Assembly (NCBI GenBank): GCA_015059045.1
Contig: SVBD01000006.1
Coordinates: 20,947-84,946 of the forward strand
DNA: 64,000 bases
Direction: 5' to 3'
Source of the DNA: Erysipelotrichaceae bacterium
GTDB taxonomy: Bacteria > Bacillota_I > Bacilli_A > RFN20 > CAG-449
Part shown: positions 50,319 through 59,756 of the stretch, piece after piece
How positions within the stretch are numbered: the first letter of the stretch is position 1
Layout of the letters: the number at the start of each line of letters is the position of its first letter
Position numbers and translations under genes: made by a program
The notes under the pieces: generated by a model
Databases searched by the model: none
Seen by the model: the letters and a program-made list of their open reading frames with translations, nothing else
What the model was told of the DNA's origin: nothing

Positions 50319-53300
50319 CTATTCGCTTACAAATGTAATATTTTGAATGACAACACGTTTACTAAAAGTAAATGTAATTGTAGTTGCATCACTAATATCA
50401 AATTCTAATACAGCTAGAGTTCCCGCACCTGCTTTTTGAGTAGCAGATCCATTAACAGAAACAGTATCACCTGATGTTGCACCCCAAGCATAACAAGATA
50501 CATAAACCTTACTAACTGTTTCACTAGTAGTGATTGTAAATGATCCAGTTGCAGAACTTGTACCGGATTTTAAACCAGCAACTTGTGGACCTTGGCTAGT
50601 ATTCGCACCATACATATTTGTAGTACTAGATACAGCAGTTACAATGTCATCTCCATTTGCAGAATCAGCAAATGCAGTTTTAAGTTGTTCCACAGATAAT
50701 TTACTTGTGCTAATAGTTGCTTTTGTAAAGTCATATGAATATTCTACAACACCTACTGGTTTTTCACTAACAACAACTTTTACATTAGCCGCACCATATG
50801 CTTCTAATTTATATATAGAATTAGCAACTGTTACTGTACAGTTTGTAGTTTCAATTGTGAAATTATAATTTTCATTTACTGACATTGTAAATTCTGCTGG
50901 GGTTCCAGATGTAATTGTAGCTGGTAAATTATCTATTGTTACTACACCTGTCACTGGATTATCTGATCCATCAACAACTGTTGAAGTTACATTATATGTA
51001 TTATGAGTTACTGATAAGTAAACAGGATATGGATTATTTGCGTCTCCAGTTAATTCGTTTGTTCCAGAATAAAGTTTTGAGTGACCATAAGCGACAATTG
51101 TATCACCAACATTTGGTGCATTGACACCTTCTTTTAAATTACCACTATGAATAGTTAATTCGTTTGTTCCATCAGTAATGACTGTTGTATAACTCTTATA
51201 TTGTGAGTTATAAGACCAACTCTTAACTGTACCTATAACAAAATATGTTTTTGTTGAAAGTGTTGATTTAATTTCAGAAATCACAGTATCAAAGTCTGTA
51301 AATGATTCATCTGTGTATGTAATTTCAACTACTTCTAATGCTAAAGTTGAGTTTTCATTTAATTCGATTGTAGTACCATTGAATTCTTCGCCGTTAACTA
51401 AAATTTTAGATACTTCATAACCAGCTTTTACTTCAACATCAAATACTAATTCTGTTCCTTGTTTTACAGCTGTTCCACTTGTATATGCAGAAGCATCTGA
51501 ATAGTTTACTGAAATCTCAGCATTATCATTTGCAGTTACATCTAATTTAACGTATTGCTTAGTTGTATAAGAAACATCAACCACAATGTTTTCATCACTT
51601 GCAGGAATTGTAAATGTATATTTATTTCCATCTACAGCAACCGAAATAGGAGTTTCACCTAATTTAGCAGTTACAGTATCAACATACCATCCAGCATCTG
51701 AATTAATTGTGAATTCGACTTTTTCTTCAACAAAGTAAGAACTTCCTAAATTAATAACGTTAGCATGTCCAGCACTATTATCAAGATTAACATCACATAA
51801 AGCTTTTGCTTCGCCAAATTCTACAACAACTTTACCACTTGTAGTAGCATTGAATACGCAAGTATATGAATTTCCAATTTTACTTGGTGTATATGTTTCT
51901 AGAACTTCGCCTTCTCCATCAACAAGAGTGACACTATAAACCATATTGCCTTCATCTGGATTCAATGTTAGTGTAACCGTATCAACTCTATATAATCCAT
52001 CTAATACTCCAGTTGAAGATACACATGTAAATGTCCCACCCACTGATTGTTCATATGTAATTGTTTTTGTTTGTTCTGTAGAAACTTTATATAAGGTAAT
52101 TAGACCATAATCTTCTGAAGTTAAATTTCCTGAAGCATAATGACCAATAGCAGGATTTGTTCCGCTATTATTTAATAATGCAACTCTATCTGCGTCAGAT
52201 TGGAAATAATAATCTCCACTATCTGTAATGCCAATTGTCCATTTAGCAGCTAAAGATTCATCACTTACTAATTTAAGTTTTGTATTAGCGCTATCGCCAT
52301 CTTTTCCATATGCTAAATATTTAGTGCCGCTTGTAATATAATATGTAGCTGGATTTGTTCCATCAGTTTCTGTTGCAATACTAATTTCCCATAATTCCTC
52401 TGCATTAAAATTTTCAGCGCCTTTTTCATAAGAATTAATATTACTTAATTTAACTGTCTCCGTTTTTGATAAATTATTAGGTAATGCATAAATCAAATTA
52501 TCTAACTCAACTGTTAAAGCGTATTCTGCAGATAAATCAACATCTGCAATATTTACTATTTTTTCAGAAACCGTTGGTGAGACAATTGTTAATGTAGCAG
52601 TTGTTTCTTTATCATTATATCCTTCTAAAGAAATAGTTGCTGTAATTTGATATGTACCGACTGCTCTATATTCATATTCACCACTATATTCTACTGTAGC
52701 ACCTTCAGGTAAATTAGAAACTTCAATTGTATGTTTCTTACCATCGTAGTTAAGTGTTAAATCTTCTAAAGCAACATTTTCATCAAAATCTAATAATTCG
52801 ACTTCACTAGATTCCTCACTTGTTACTGGTGCTTCTGAACTTGGTTCTTCACTTGGTTGTTCTGATGTAACTGGTGTTTCACTTGTTACTGGTATTTCTG
52901 AACTTGGTTCTTCGCTTGGTGTTTCTGATGTAACCGGTGTTTCACTTGTTACTGGTGCTTCTGAACTTGGTTCTTCACTTGGCTGTTCTGATGTAACTGG
53001 TGTTTCACTTGTTACTGGTATTTCTGAACTTGGTTCTTCACTTGGCTGTTCTGATGTAACCGGTGTTTCACTTGTTACTGGATCTTCTGAACTTGGTTCT
53101 TCACTTGGCTGTTCTGATGTAACTGGTGTTTCACTTGTTACTGGTGCTTCTGAACTTGGTTCTTCGCTTGGTGTTTCTGATGTAACTGGTGTTTCACTTG
53201 TTACTGGTGCTTCTGAACTTGGTTCTTCACTTGGTGTTTCTGATGTAACTGGTGTCTCACTTGTTACTGGTGCTTCTGAACTTGGTTCTTCACTTGGTGT

Positions 53301-53612
53301 TTCTGATGTAACTGGTGTCTCACTTGTTACTGGCGCTTCTGAACTTGGTTCTTCGCTTGGTGTTTCTGATGTAACTGGTGTCTCACTTGTTACTGGTGCT
53401 TCTGAACTTGGTTCTTCGCTTGGTGTTTCTGATGTAACTGGTGTTTCACTTGTTACTGGTGTTTCTGAACTTGGTTCTTCACTTGGTGTTTCTGAAGTGA
53501 CTGGTGTCTCAGATGTAGTAGGTGTTACTGATGAAGATGGATTATTTCCACGCGAACAACCTACTAGTGCTGCAATACAAAGTAATGAAGCTAAAACTAG
53601 TCTTTTTTTCAT
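50319..53612 (-). CDS. Large repeat-bearing surface lipoprotein
   Basis: A 1097-residue lipoprotein; the signal ends LVGC (lipobox). A Ser/Glu/Thr/Pro stalk of 11 near-identical 21-residue repeats (PVTSETPSEEPSSEA type) spans about residues 25-265. An MBG-like domain follows (LTLNYDGKKHTIEVSNLPEGATVEY). Several Ig-like or beta-rich units come next, then a region similar to the neighbouring lipoprotein (SYTTVITDGTNELTIHSGNL), and a C-terminal domain with FDISDATTITFTFSKR, which resembles a carbohydrate-binding fold. A surface adhesin or glycan-binding role is inferred. ATG 53612 follows GGAAGG by about 9 bases; the track start is 12 codons early. Confidence 0.85.
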   Translation of the reverse strand: MKKRLVLASLLCIAALVGCSRGNNPSSSVTPTTSETPVTSETPSEEPSSETPVTSETPVTSETPSEEPSSEAPVTSETPVTSETPSEEPSSEAPVTSETPVTSETPSEEPSSEAPVTSETPVTSETPSEEPSSEAPVTSETPVTSETPSEEPSSEAPVTSETPVTSEQPSEEPSSEDPVTSETPVTSEQPSEEPSSEIPVTSETPVTSEQPSEEPSSEAPVTSETPVTSETPSEEPSSEIPVTSETPVTSEQPSEEPSSEAPVTSEESSEVELLDFDENVALEDLTLNYDGKKHTIEVSNLPEGATVEYSGEYEYRAVGTYQITATISLEGYNDKETTATLTIVSPTVSEKIVNIADVDLSAEYALTVELDNLIYALPNNLSKTETVKLSNINSYEKGAENFNAEELWEISIATETDGTNPATYYITSGTKYLAYGKDGDSANTKLKLVSDESLAAKWTIGITDSGDYYFQSDADRVALLNNSGTNPAIGHYASGNLTSEDYGLITLYKVSTEQTKTITYEQSVGGTFTCVSSTGVLDGLYRVDTVTLTLNPDEGNMVYSVTLVDGEGEVLETYTPSKIGNSYTCVFNATTSGKVVVEFGEAKALCDVNLDNSAGHANVINLGSSYFVEEKVEFTINSDAGWYVDTVTAKLGETPISVAVDGNKYTFTIPASDENIVVDVSYTTKQYVKLDVTANDNAEISVNYSDASAYTSGTAVKQGTELVFDVEVKAGYEVSKILVNGEEFNGTTIELNENSTLALEVVEITYTDESFTDFDTVISEIKSTLSTKTYFVIGTVKSWSYNSQYKSYTTVITDGTNELTIHSGNLKEGVNAPNVGDTIVAYGHSKLYSGTNELTGDANNPYPVYLSVTHNTYNVTSTVVDGSDNPVTGVVTIDNLPATITSGTPAEFTMSVNENYNFTIETTNCTVTVANSIYKLEAYGAANVKVVVSEKPVGVVEYSYDFTKATISTSKLSVEQLKTAFADSANGDDIVTAVSSTTNMYGANTSQGPQVAGLKSGTSSATGSFTITTSETVSKVYVSCYAWGATSGDTVSVNGSATQKAGAGTLAVLEFDISDATTITFTFSKRVVIQNITFVSE
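52790..53515. repeat. 63-bp tandem repeats in lipoprotein gene
   Basis: About 11 copies of a 63-base unit (TCTGAACTTGGTTCTTC at the start of each) encode the 21-residue stalk repeat. Copies differ by only a few bases, for example TCG/TCA and T/Q or A/I/D codons, so the array is homogenised and likely variable in length between strains. Confidence 0.92.
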
Positions 53613-53761
53613 TATGTTTTTTCCTTCCTTCTGAATTATTAAATTCAATTATATTATTACATATCTTATTTTTATTTCCTAGATTAACTTTTAAAATTTC
53701 AATTTTAAAAATTAATAGTATCATTAATAAGATAAAATAATCTCTTTTTTTACCAAAAAAA

Positions 53762-53783
53762 AGTTAGGCAAAAATGCCTAACT
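53762..53783 (-). terminator. Terminator of the second lipoprotein gene
   Basis: AGTTAGGC and GCCTAACT form an 8-base perfect stem with an A-rich loop, followed on the minus strand by TTTTTTTT. The 177-base gap up to the next start holds an AT-rich promoter similar to that of the paralogue. Confidence 0.85.
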
Positions 53784-53789
53784 ATATAA

Positions 53790-54992
53790 TTATGCTTCTT
53801 TAACAGTAATTTTTAGAGAATCAAATCTAACTTGTTCTGATTCACTTGTATTAGCGATTACTACTTGAGAAACTCCATTTTCATATGTTACTACAACATT
53901 GACATTCGAACTATCTTTTGTTGCAGTTGCATCTGTTGCTAAACCAGTAACGCTTACTGAAGATTCAGAATCTTTATTACCAACAAAGTTAACTAATTCA
54001 ACACCAGAAATAACATATCCGTCTTTAACATCAATTGTTAAAGTAGATCCTGTATATAAACGGTAGTTTGAATAGAAACCAAAGCAGTTTGCTCCTGAAG
54101 TTTCTGCTGTAATTGTAACAACTGATAATAAATCAGCACCAGCAGGTTCAACTACTGCAAAGAAAGGAGTAACATCTCCAGATTTAGCAGCATTTGCCTC
54201 TAATGTATGTCCTGTTAAAAGGAAAGTTGTTGTTCCAGCAACTTCTTGTCTTTCTGTTACTTTAACTACTACTTCTGAGTCCATATATGCTTCAACACTA
54301 TATGTACCTGATGTTGCAGTAATTGTTTGACCATTTAATGTAACTGTAGCAACATAACCTTCTTTAACTGTTAAAGTAAATGAAGCAGGAGTGCCAGAAG
54401 TAACTTGATTTGCTAATCCATTAACAGTTGCGTTAGTAGATGCATTACCATTTTCATCAACTACTTTTGATGATAATTTATATGTTTTTGCTGTAGCTGA
54501 ATCAATTAAAGGATAACTTCCATCTTTACCTGTAAATTCATAAGTTTTTCCTTGGTATAAAGTGTAATATCCATGAGCAACTAATTCATCACCAACATTT
54601 AATTCAGCGATACCTTCTGCTAAATTAGCACTGTAAAGAGTAAATTCTTTTTCTCCATCAGTAATAATAGCGGTATAGCTATTATATTTTTCGTTATAGT
54701 AAGTTACTTTTACTAATGAACCAACAACATATGCTGTTGCATCTGAAACTGCACCTTCAGCTAAGCTATCGCATAAAGCGCAAATTTCTGAAACTGTGTA
54801 AGGTAAATCTTTTGTGCCTTCTCCTACATAAGCACTAGAAACTTCTTCACTTGAAACTTCTTCACTTGAAACTTCTGACGAGATTTCTTCTGAAGAAGGG
54901 TTATTGACTGAAGATGATGGATTATTATCATTTCCACAGCCAACAAGAGCTCCTAAGCATAACAAAGAAGCTAATAAAATTCTTTTTTTCAT
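53790..54992 (-). CDS. Lipoprotein paralogue with OB-like DUF6359-type region
   Basis: A 400-residue lipoprotein; the signal ends LVGC. A short Ser/Glu stalk (SSEEVSSEEVSS) replaces the long repeats. Residues about 65-165 (ATAYVVGSLVKVTYYNEKYNSYTAIITDGEKEFTLYSANL) resemble DUF6359-type OB domains and match the larger neighbour. A KSGDVTPFFAVVEP segment and a C-terminal beta domain (SEQVRFDSLKITVKEA) follow. The near-identical signal peptides and shared leader sequence indicate tandem duplication. A cre-like site lies 84 bases upstream. Role on the surface is unknown. Confidence 0.8.
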   Translation of the reverse strand: MKKRILLASLLCLGALVGCGNDNNPSSSVNNPSSEEISSEVSSEEVSSEEVSSAYVGEGTKDLPYTVSEICALCDSLAEGAVSDATAYVVGSLVKVTYYNEKYNSYTAIITDGEKEFTLYSANLAEGIAELNVGDELVAHGYYTLYQGKTYEFTGKDGSYPLIDSATAKTYKLSSKVVDENGNASTNATVNGLANQVTSGTPASFTLTVKEGYVATVTLNGQTITATSGTYSVEAYMDSEVVVKVTERQEVAGTTTFLLTGHTLEANAAKSGDVTPFFAVVEPAGADLLSVVTITAETSGANCFGFYSNYRLYTGSTLTIDVKDGYVISGVELVNFVGNKDSESSVSVTGLATDATATKDSSNVNVVVTYENGVSQVVIANTSESEQVRFDSLKITVKEA

Positions 54993-55075
54993 TATATGTT
55001 TGTTTCCTTCCCGAATTATTCTTAATTCAATTACATTATTACATATAAAATATACTTATTCTATCTAATTTTTTA

Positions 55076-55089
55076 TGAAAGCGATTACA
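55076..55089 (-). promoter_or_regulatory. cre (CcpA-binding) site upstream of lipoprotein gene
   Basis: TGAAAGCGATTACA matches the cre consensus TGWAANCGNTNWCA at all fixed positions. It lies between the ffh terminator and the lipoprotein start, 84 bases upstream of ATG and upstream of AT-rich -10 candidates. It resembles the site before opp, which suggests shared carbon control. Confidence 0.55.
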
Positions 55090-55093
55090 AAAA

Positions 55094-55113
55094 AATCTCC
55101 CGTTAAGGAGATT
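55094..55113 (-). terminator. ffh terminator
   Basis: AATCTCC and GGAGATT pair with loop TTAACG on the minus strand, followed by TTTTTT. It lies 10 bases after the ffh stop codon. Confidence 0.8.
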
Positions 55114-55122
55114 AATTTTTTA

Positions 55123-56439
55123 TTAGAAGTTAGGCATTCTACCGCCCATTTTTCCTTTCATTTGCTTCATCATTTCTTTCATTTGTTCATACTTCTTTAG
55201 AACTTTATTAACATCATAATTAGTTTTTCCACAACCTTTTGCAATTCTTACTTTGCGGGAGTTTTTAATAATTTCAGGATGTTTTCTTTCTTCTGGAGTC
55301 ATTGAATAGATGATAGCTTTAGTCACTTTCATTTCTTCTTGAGCTTTTTGTTGATCTTCATCGCTAATCTTTGGCATACCAGGAATTAATTTAAGAATTT
55401 TACTCATGCTGATTTTTTGGAACTGCTCTAATTGTTGAACCATATCATTCAAATCGAAGGTTCCCTTCATCATTTTATTTGCAGCTTTTCTTGCTTCTTT
55501 TTCATCAATTTCTTCTTGAACACTTTCAACAAGAGAAACGATATCTCCCATTCCAAGAATTCTATCTGCCATTCTATCAGGATGGAAAACTTCTAAATCA
55601 GATAATTTTTCACCAACACCAGCATACTTAATTGGAATCCCTGTTAAATGTTTAATACTCAAAGCAGAACCACCTCGAGCATCACCATCTAACTTAGACA
55701 TAATCATACCTGTAAGATGTAATTTAGTATTGAAACTTCTTGCAACGTTAACTGAGTCTTGTCCACTCATAGCATCGACTAAAAGTAATTCTTCATCTGG
55801 ATGAACTGCATTTTCAATATCAACTAATTCTTGCATTAAGACTTCATCAATTTGTAAACGTCCAGCAGTATCGATAATTACTACATCAAAATTTTCTTGC
55901 TTTGCTTTTTCAACACCCTTTTTAGCGATTTCAACCGGAGATAATTTATCTCCCATATTTAATACTTCTACATCAACTTGTCTACCAACAGTAACTAATT
56001 GATCAATCGCAGCAGGACGATAAATATCACCTGCGACAAGAAGTACTTTCTTATTCATTTTCTTTTTGAATAAAAGCGCTAATTTACCTGATGTAGTAGT
56101 TTTACCTGAACCTTGTAAACCACACATCATAATAATAGTTGGTTTATGTCTTAATGAAATTTCACATTGATCAGCACCTAATAAATCTACTAATTCATCA
56201 TGAACAATTTTAACAACCATTTGTCCAGGACTTACTTTAGTAAATACTTGTTGACCAAGTGCTTTTTCTTTAACCGCAGAAACGAATTCTTTAACAACTT
56301 TAAAGTTAACATCAGCTTCGAGTAAAGCAACACGGATTTCTTTTAACATTTCCTCCATGTTAGCTTCAGTTAATTTTGCTTGACCTTTAATTTTCTTTAA
56401 TATCCCTTGAAAACGATCACTTAACGATTCAAAAGCCAT
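55123..56439 (-). CDS. ffh: Signal recognition particle protein Ffh
   Basis: GTPase that targets nascent membrane proteins with SRP RNA. The 438-residue NG domain has GLQGSGKTTTSGKLA, DTAGRLQ and TKLDGDARGG-like SKLDGDARGGSAL. The M domain has a Met-rich end (KEMMKQMKGKMGGRM). It is preceded by ylxM with a 1-base gap. The rpsP cluster that usually follows it is on the other strand here. Confidence 0.97.
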   Translation of the reverse strand: MAFESLSDRFQGILKKIKGQAKLTEANMEEMLKEIRVALLEADVNFKVVKEFVSAVKEKALGQQVFTKVSPGQMVVKIVHDELVDLLGADQCEISLRHKPTIIMMCGLQGSGKTTTSGKLALLFKKKMNKKVLLVAGDIYRPAAIDQLVTVGRQVDVEVLNMGDKLSPVEIAKKGVEKAKQENFDVVIIDTAGRLQIDEVLMQELVDIENAVHPDEELLLVDAMSGQDSVNVARSFNTKLHLTGMIMSKLDGDARGGSALSIKHLTGIPIKYAGVGEKLSDLEVFHPDRMADRILGMGDIVSLVESVQEEIDEKEARKAANKMMKGTFDLNDMVQQLEQFQKISMSKILKLIPGMPKISDEDQQKAQEEMKVTKAIIYSMTPEERKHPEIIKNSRKVRIAKGCGKTNYDVNKVLKKYEQMKEMMKQMKGKMGGRMPNF

Positions 56440-56440
56440 A

Positions 56441-56764
56441 TTACTTCACCTTACTTTCAATTTTATTAATTAATATCAATTCTTCTTCAGAACAATTCTT
56501 CTTTAGTTTTGAAAAAAATTTTTCTAGTTCTTCATCTTTTTGAACTAAATGAAGTTTTTCTTCATATTTTTCTAATAACGCAACACCTTTTTTTAATGCA
56601 TCATAAACACCATTACGAGAAATGTCTAATTGTTCAGAAATTTCTGATAATGATAAATCCATTTGAAAATATAAAGAGATGATTTCTTCTTGATGTTTTG
56701 TTAATAAGTTACCATAGAAATCAATTAACTTATTAACTCTAATACTTTTCTCTAACTCTTCCAT
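56441..56764 (-). CDS. ylxM: YlxM-like SRP-operon regulator (HTH)
   Basis: A 107-residue sigma-factor-like HTH: VNKLIDFYGNLLTKHQEEIISLYFQMDLSLSEISEQLDISRNGVYDALKKGV is the family signature. YlxM sits before ffh in most Bacilli and modulates SRP assembly. ATG 56764 is used, two bases after the previous stop codon; the 19 extra residues in the track overlap that gene. Coupled translation explains the weak SD. Confidence 0.93.
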   Translation of the reverse strand: MEELEKSIRVNKLIDFYGNLLTKHQEEIISLYFQMDLSLSEISEQLDISRNGVYDALKKGVALLEKYEEKLHLVQKDEELEKFFSKLKKNCSEEELILINKIESKVK

Positions 56765-56766
56765 AC

Positions 56767-57021
56767 TTATAAAATAAAACCTATCGCTGAAATAGCGGTT
56801 AAAATTGCATACCAAATACAAACATTAGTATGGAAACTAATATCTTTTAATAATTCTTTCTTCTCTCTAACTCTTGAAAAATTCCAATAAGTAAATACAA
56901 AAGCAAGAACTAAATTAGTTACCATTTCAATATAAAGATATGGCATTCCAAACATTTGTAATACATATTGAAGTACCATTTGAATAGCAACAATAATAAT
57001 AAGTGATAAAAAGAATCCCAT
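56767..57021 (-). CDS. Small membrane protein between ftsY and ylxM
   Basis: An 84-residue protein with two to three hydrophobic segments: FLSLIIIVAIQMVLQYVLQM, MVTNLVLAFVFTYW and WYAILTAISAIGFIL. I do not recognise the family. It lies 2 bases after ftsY and 2 before ylxM, so it is surely co-expressed with SRP genes. Possible helper of membrane targeting, without evidence beyond position. Confidence 0.7.
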   Translation of the reverse strand: MGFFLSLIIIVAIQMVLQYVLQMFGMPYLYIEMVTNLVLAFVFTYWNFSRVREKKELLKDISFHTNVCIWYAILTAISAIGFIL

Positions 57022-57023
57022 AA

Positions 57024-58004
57024 TTATTCATCCTCCTCTTGCGATAAACATAATCCATATAAATATTGATCTAAATCAAATTCTTCTAAATCATCCATTT
57101 TTTCACCTAGACCAATAAATCTAACTGGGACGCCAAGTTCATCTCTAATAGCAAGAATGATTCCACCTTTACTAGTTCCATCCATTTTAGTAATAACAAC
57201 ACCAGTAAGAGAAGTACATTCTTTAAATGCCTTAGCTTGTACAACACCATTTTGCCCAGTTGTAGCGTCAATGATTAAAAAAACTTCGTGAGGTGCACTT
57301 TCTATCTCTTTAGAGATAACTCTTTTCATTTTAGATAATTCTTGCATTAAGTTTAACTTGTTTTGAAGTCTACCGGCTGTATCGCAAATTACTAAATCAT
57401 ATTTTCCTTCTTTTGCTTTTCTCATTCCATCAAAACAAACACTTGAAGGATCTTGATTTTCTTTACCTACAACAATGTCAACACCAAGTCTAGAAGCCCA
57501 AATACTTAATTGTTCTGTCGCGCCGGCTCTAAATGTATCTCCTGCAACAAGAAGAACTTTCTTACCTTGATTTTTATATCTATTTGCAAGTTTAGCAATA
57601 GTAGTAGTTTTTCCTACTCCATTAACCCCAACTACTAGTAAAACAGTAGGTTCGTTTTCTCTAAATTCAATTTCATTTGTAATACTATCACCTTGTTGAG
57701 CGTAGCTTACAAACATTTTATCAACTAAAATTTCATTGATTAATTTTGGATCAGTAATCTTCTTTTGATCTGTTTCATTTCTTGTAACTTCAACAATGTC
57801 TAAAGCAAGATTTACTCCAACATCCGCTTCAATTAAAATTTCTTCTAATTCTTCAAAATATTCTTCGTTAACTTTAGAATATCTTTTTGTTAATAAATGG
57901 AGTTTAGATGAAAAGTTCTTTCTTGATTTATCTAAACCTGCAACGTATTTTTCATTTTTTTCCTTCTTAGAAAATTTATCTTTTAAAAACGAAATTAATC
58001 CCAT
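57024..58004 (-). CDS. ftsY: Signal recognition particle receptor FtsY
   Basis: A 326-residue NG-type GTPase: VGVNGVGKTTTIAKLA, DTAGRLQNKLNLM, TKMDGTSKGG and GLGEKMDDLEEF. The acidic A domain common in Gram-negative FtsY is reduced to a short basic start (FLKDKFSKKEKNEK). It docks SRP on the membrane. It is 5 bases after rnc. Confidence 0.97.
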   Translation of the reverse strand: MGLISFLKDKFSKKEKNEKYVAGLDKSRKNFSSKLHLLTKRYSKVNEEYFEELEEILIEADVGVNLALDIVEVTRNETDQKKITDPKLINEILVDKMFVSYAQQGDSITNEIEFRENEPTVLLVVGVNGVGKTTTIAKLANRYKNQGKKVLLVAGDTFRAGATEQLSIWASRLGVDIVVGKENQDPSSVCFDGMRKAKEGKYDLVICDTAGRLQNKLNLMQELSKMKRVISKEIESAPHEVFLIIDATTGQNGVVQAKAFKECTSLTGVVITKMDGTSKGGIILAIRDELGVPVRFIGLGEKMDDLEEFDLDQYLYGLCLSQEEDE

Positions 58005-58009
58005 AAAAA

Positions 58010-58693
58010 TTACCTCGCAACCTTAGATAAAGCATCTTTTGCAGCATTTTGTTCAGCTTTCTTTTTATTTTTACCTGAACCAACACCCCAAACATTACCA
58101 TCTAAAAGAACTTCTACAATAAATAATTTATTTTGAGAAGATCCACTTTCTTTAACAACTCGATATACAACATTTTCTCTAGTATCCGCTTGAACGTATT
58201 CTTGTAATCTAGATTTATAATCAGTTACTTCTTCAACTGAGAAATGTTCAATATCATATGTGAAAATATCTTTGATAATTCTATATACAACTTCAAATCC
58301 TTGATCTAAATAAATAGCTCCGATAAATGATTCAAATACATCTTCTAAAATTTTATCTAAATTACTTCCACCATTTAGTTTTTCTCCATGACCGAGTAAA
58401 ATAGCTTCTCCTAATCCTAGTTTTCTAGCATAACTTGCTAGAGATTCTTTCCTAACTAAAGATGAACGAAGCTTACTCATTAAACCTTGATCCATATTAG
58501 TGTGAATTTTAAAAATTAAATCTGCAACAACTAAATCTAAAACTCCATCACCAATAAATTCTATTCTTTCATAATCAACGTGATTACCACGATTTTCATT
58601 TACAAATGAAGAATGAGAAAATGCATGCTCAAAAAGACTAACATCGTTAGGTTCAATATTAAATCTTTTTAATACATCCATAAATTTATGCAT
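58010..58693 (-). CDS. rnc: Ribonuclease III
   Basis: Double-strand-specific endoribonuclease for rRNA processing. The 227-residue protein has the signature ERIEFIGDGVLDLVVADL, the second metal site EDVFESFIGAIYLDQG, and a C-terminal dsRBD (SRLQEYVQ, then GVGSGKNKKKAEQNAAKDAL). It overlaps plsX by 8 bases. Confidence 0.97.
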   Translation of the reverse strand: MHKFMDVLKRFNIEPNDVSLFEHAFSHSSFVNENRGNHVDYERIEFIGDGVLDLVVADLIFKIHTNMDQGLMSKLRSSLVRKESLASYARKLGLGEAILLGHGEKLNGGSNLDKILEDVFESFIGAIYLDQGFEVVYRIIKDIFTYDIEHFSVEEVTDYKSRLQEYVQADTRENVVYRVVKESGSSQNKLFIVEVLLDGNVWGVGSGKNKKKAEQNAAKDALSKVAR

Positions 58694-59672
58694 TCTCTTT
58701 TACTCCCTCTTTAATTTGATTTAACGCATCAGCTTTTACAATTTGATAAATTACTTCCATCGCACTTGTGAAATCTTTAGTTGAAGAACCTCCATGAGAT
58801 TTAACAACTACACCATTAACGCCTAATAACATAGCTCCACCAACTTTTTCGTTTTTCATTTGAGCGGATAAATCATCAAATCCTTTTTTAGCAAATAAAT
58901 AACCAATCTTAGTAAATAAATTTTTCTTAAATGATCTTTTAATTAAATTAGACATCATTTTAGCGACACCTTCATAAGTCTTTAAGAAAATATTTCCAGC
59001 ATAACCACCAGTTACTAAAACGTCTTGGTCACCTTTAACTACTTCTTTACCTTCAATATTACCCATGAATCCAGGCATATTCATTTCTCTTAATAATTTA
59101 TTAGCCCCTTTAACTTCTGGACTACCTTTTTCATCTTCAGCACCATTGCTCAATAAGTAAACTTTAGGTTCTTTTACTCCTAATACTTTTTGAGAATAAA
59201 TTCTTCCCATTTGAGCGAATTGAACTAATTGTTCACTAGTTGTTTCAACGTTTGCGCCTACATCTAAAACAGTAAATAATTTACCATCTTGATTTGGAAG
59301 TAAAGTAACTAAAGCTGCTCTATCAATTCCTTCGATTGTTTTTAATTTAACTGTTGCCAAAGTTAAGAAAGCAGCAGTTCCTCCAGCGGAAATAACTCCA
59401 TCGTAACCATTATCTTTAACTCCAACAATAGATTTATACATAGAAGTATTTCTTGCTCTCATTGCCTCAATTGCTCCTGCAGTCATTGACATAACTTCAC
59501 TACAATCAACAATTTCAACATTTTCTAAATTTTCTAATTCAACTAATTCTTCCTTTTTTCCATAAGCGACAATCTTACAATCTGAATGTCTTTTTAAGAA
59601 AGTTTTAATTGATTCAACACAAATTACAGAACCTCTATCTGATCCCATACAATCTACTGCGATAGTATACAT
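58686..59672 (-). CDS. plsX: Phosphate acyltransferase PlsX
   Basis: Makes acyl-phosphate from acyl-ACP for phospholipid synthesis. The 328-residue protein begins AVDCMGSDRGS (usual DxMGGD) and has AGGTAAFLTLAT, LDVGAN and GGAMLLGVNGVVVKSHGGSS. FapR, which normally regulates plsX in Bacilli, is not present nearby. fakA, whose acyl-phosphate product enters the same pathway, is two genes away. Confidence 0.96.
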   Translation of the reverse strand: MYTIAVDCMGSDRGSVICVESIKTFLKRHSDCKIVAYGKKEELVELENLENVEIVDCSEVMSMTAGAIEAMRARNTSMYKSIVGVKDNGYDGVISAGGTAAFLTLATVKLKTIEGIDRAALVTLLPNQDGKLFTVLDVGANVETTSEQLVQFAQMGRIYSQKVLGVKEPKVYLLSNGAEDEKGSPEVKGANKLLREMNMPGFMGNIEGKEVVKGDQDVLVTGGYAGNIFLKTYEGVAKMMSNLIKRSFKKNLFTKIGYLFAKKGFDDLSAQMKNEKVGGAMLLGVNGVVVKSHGGSSTKDFTSAMEVIYQIVKADALNQIKEGVKENA

Positions 59673-59696
59673 AACAAAAAATCCTCCTATTGGGTA

Positions 59697-59733
59697 ATTA
59701 TATCATAATATAAATATTTATAAAATAAATATT
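59697..59733 (-). promoter_or_regulatory. plsX promoter with inverted repeat
   Basis: TATAAT on the minus strand (59697-59702) is consensus. AATATTTAT-TTT-ATAAATATT (59713-59733) is a perfect 9-base inverted repeat that would overlap the -35 position. It looks like an operator for the plsX-ffh series; the regulator is unknown. Confidence 0.45.
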
Positions 59734-59756
59734 CTTTTATCAAATTTCTATTAAAA

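Noticed and set aside
52790-53515. CRISPR-like array
   Set aside because: Repeats are contiguous 63-base coding units without spacers, in frame with a lipoprotein stalk.
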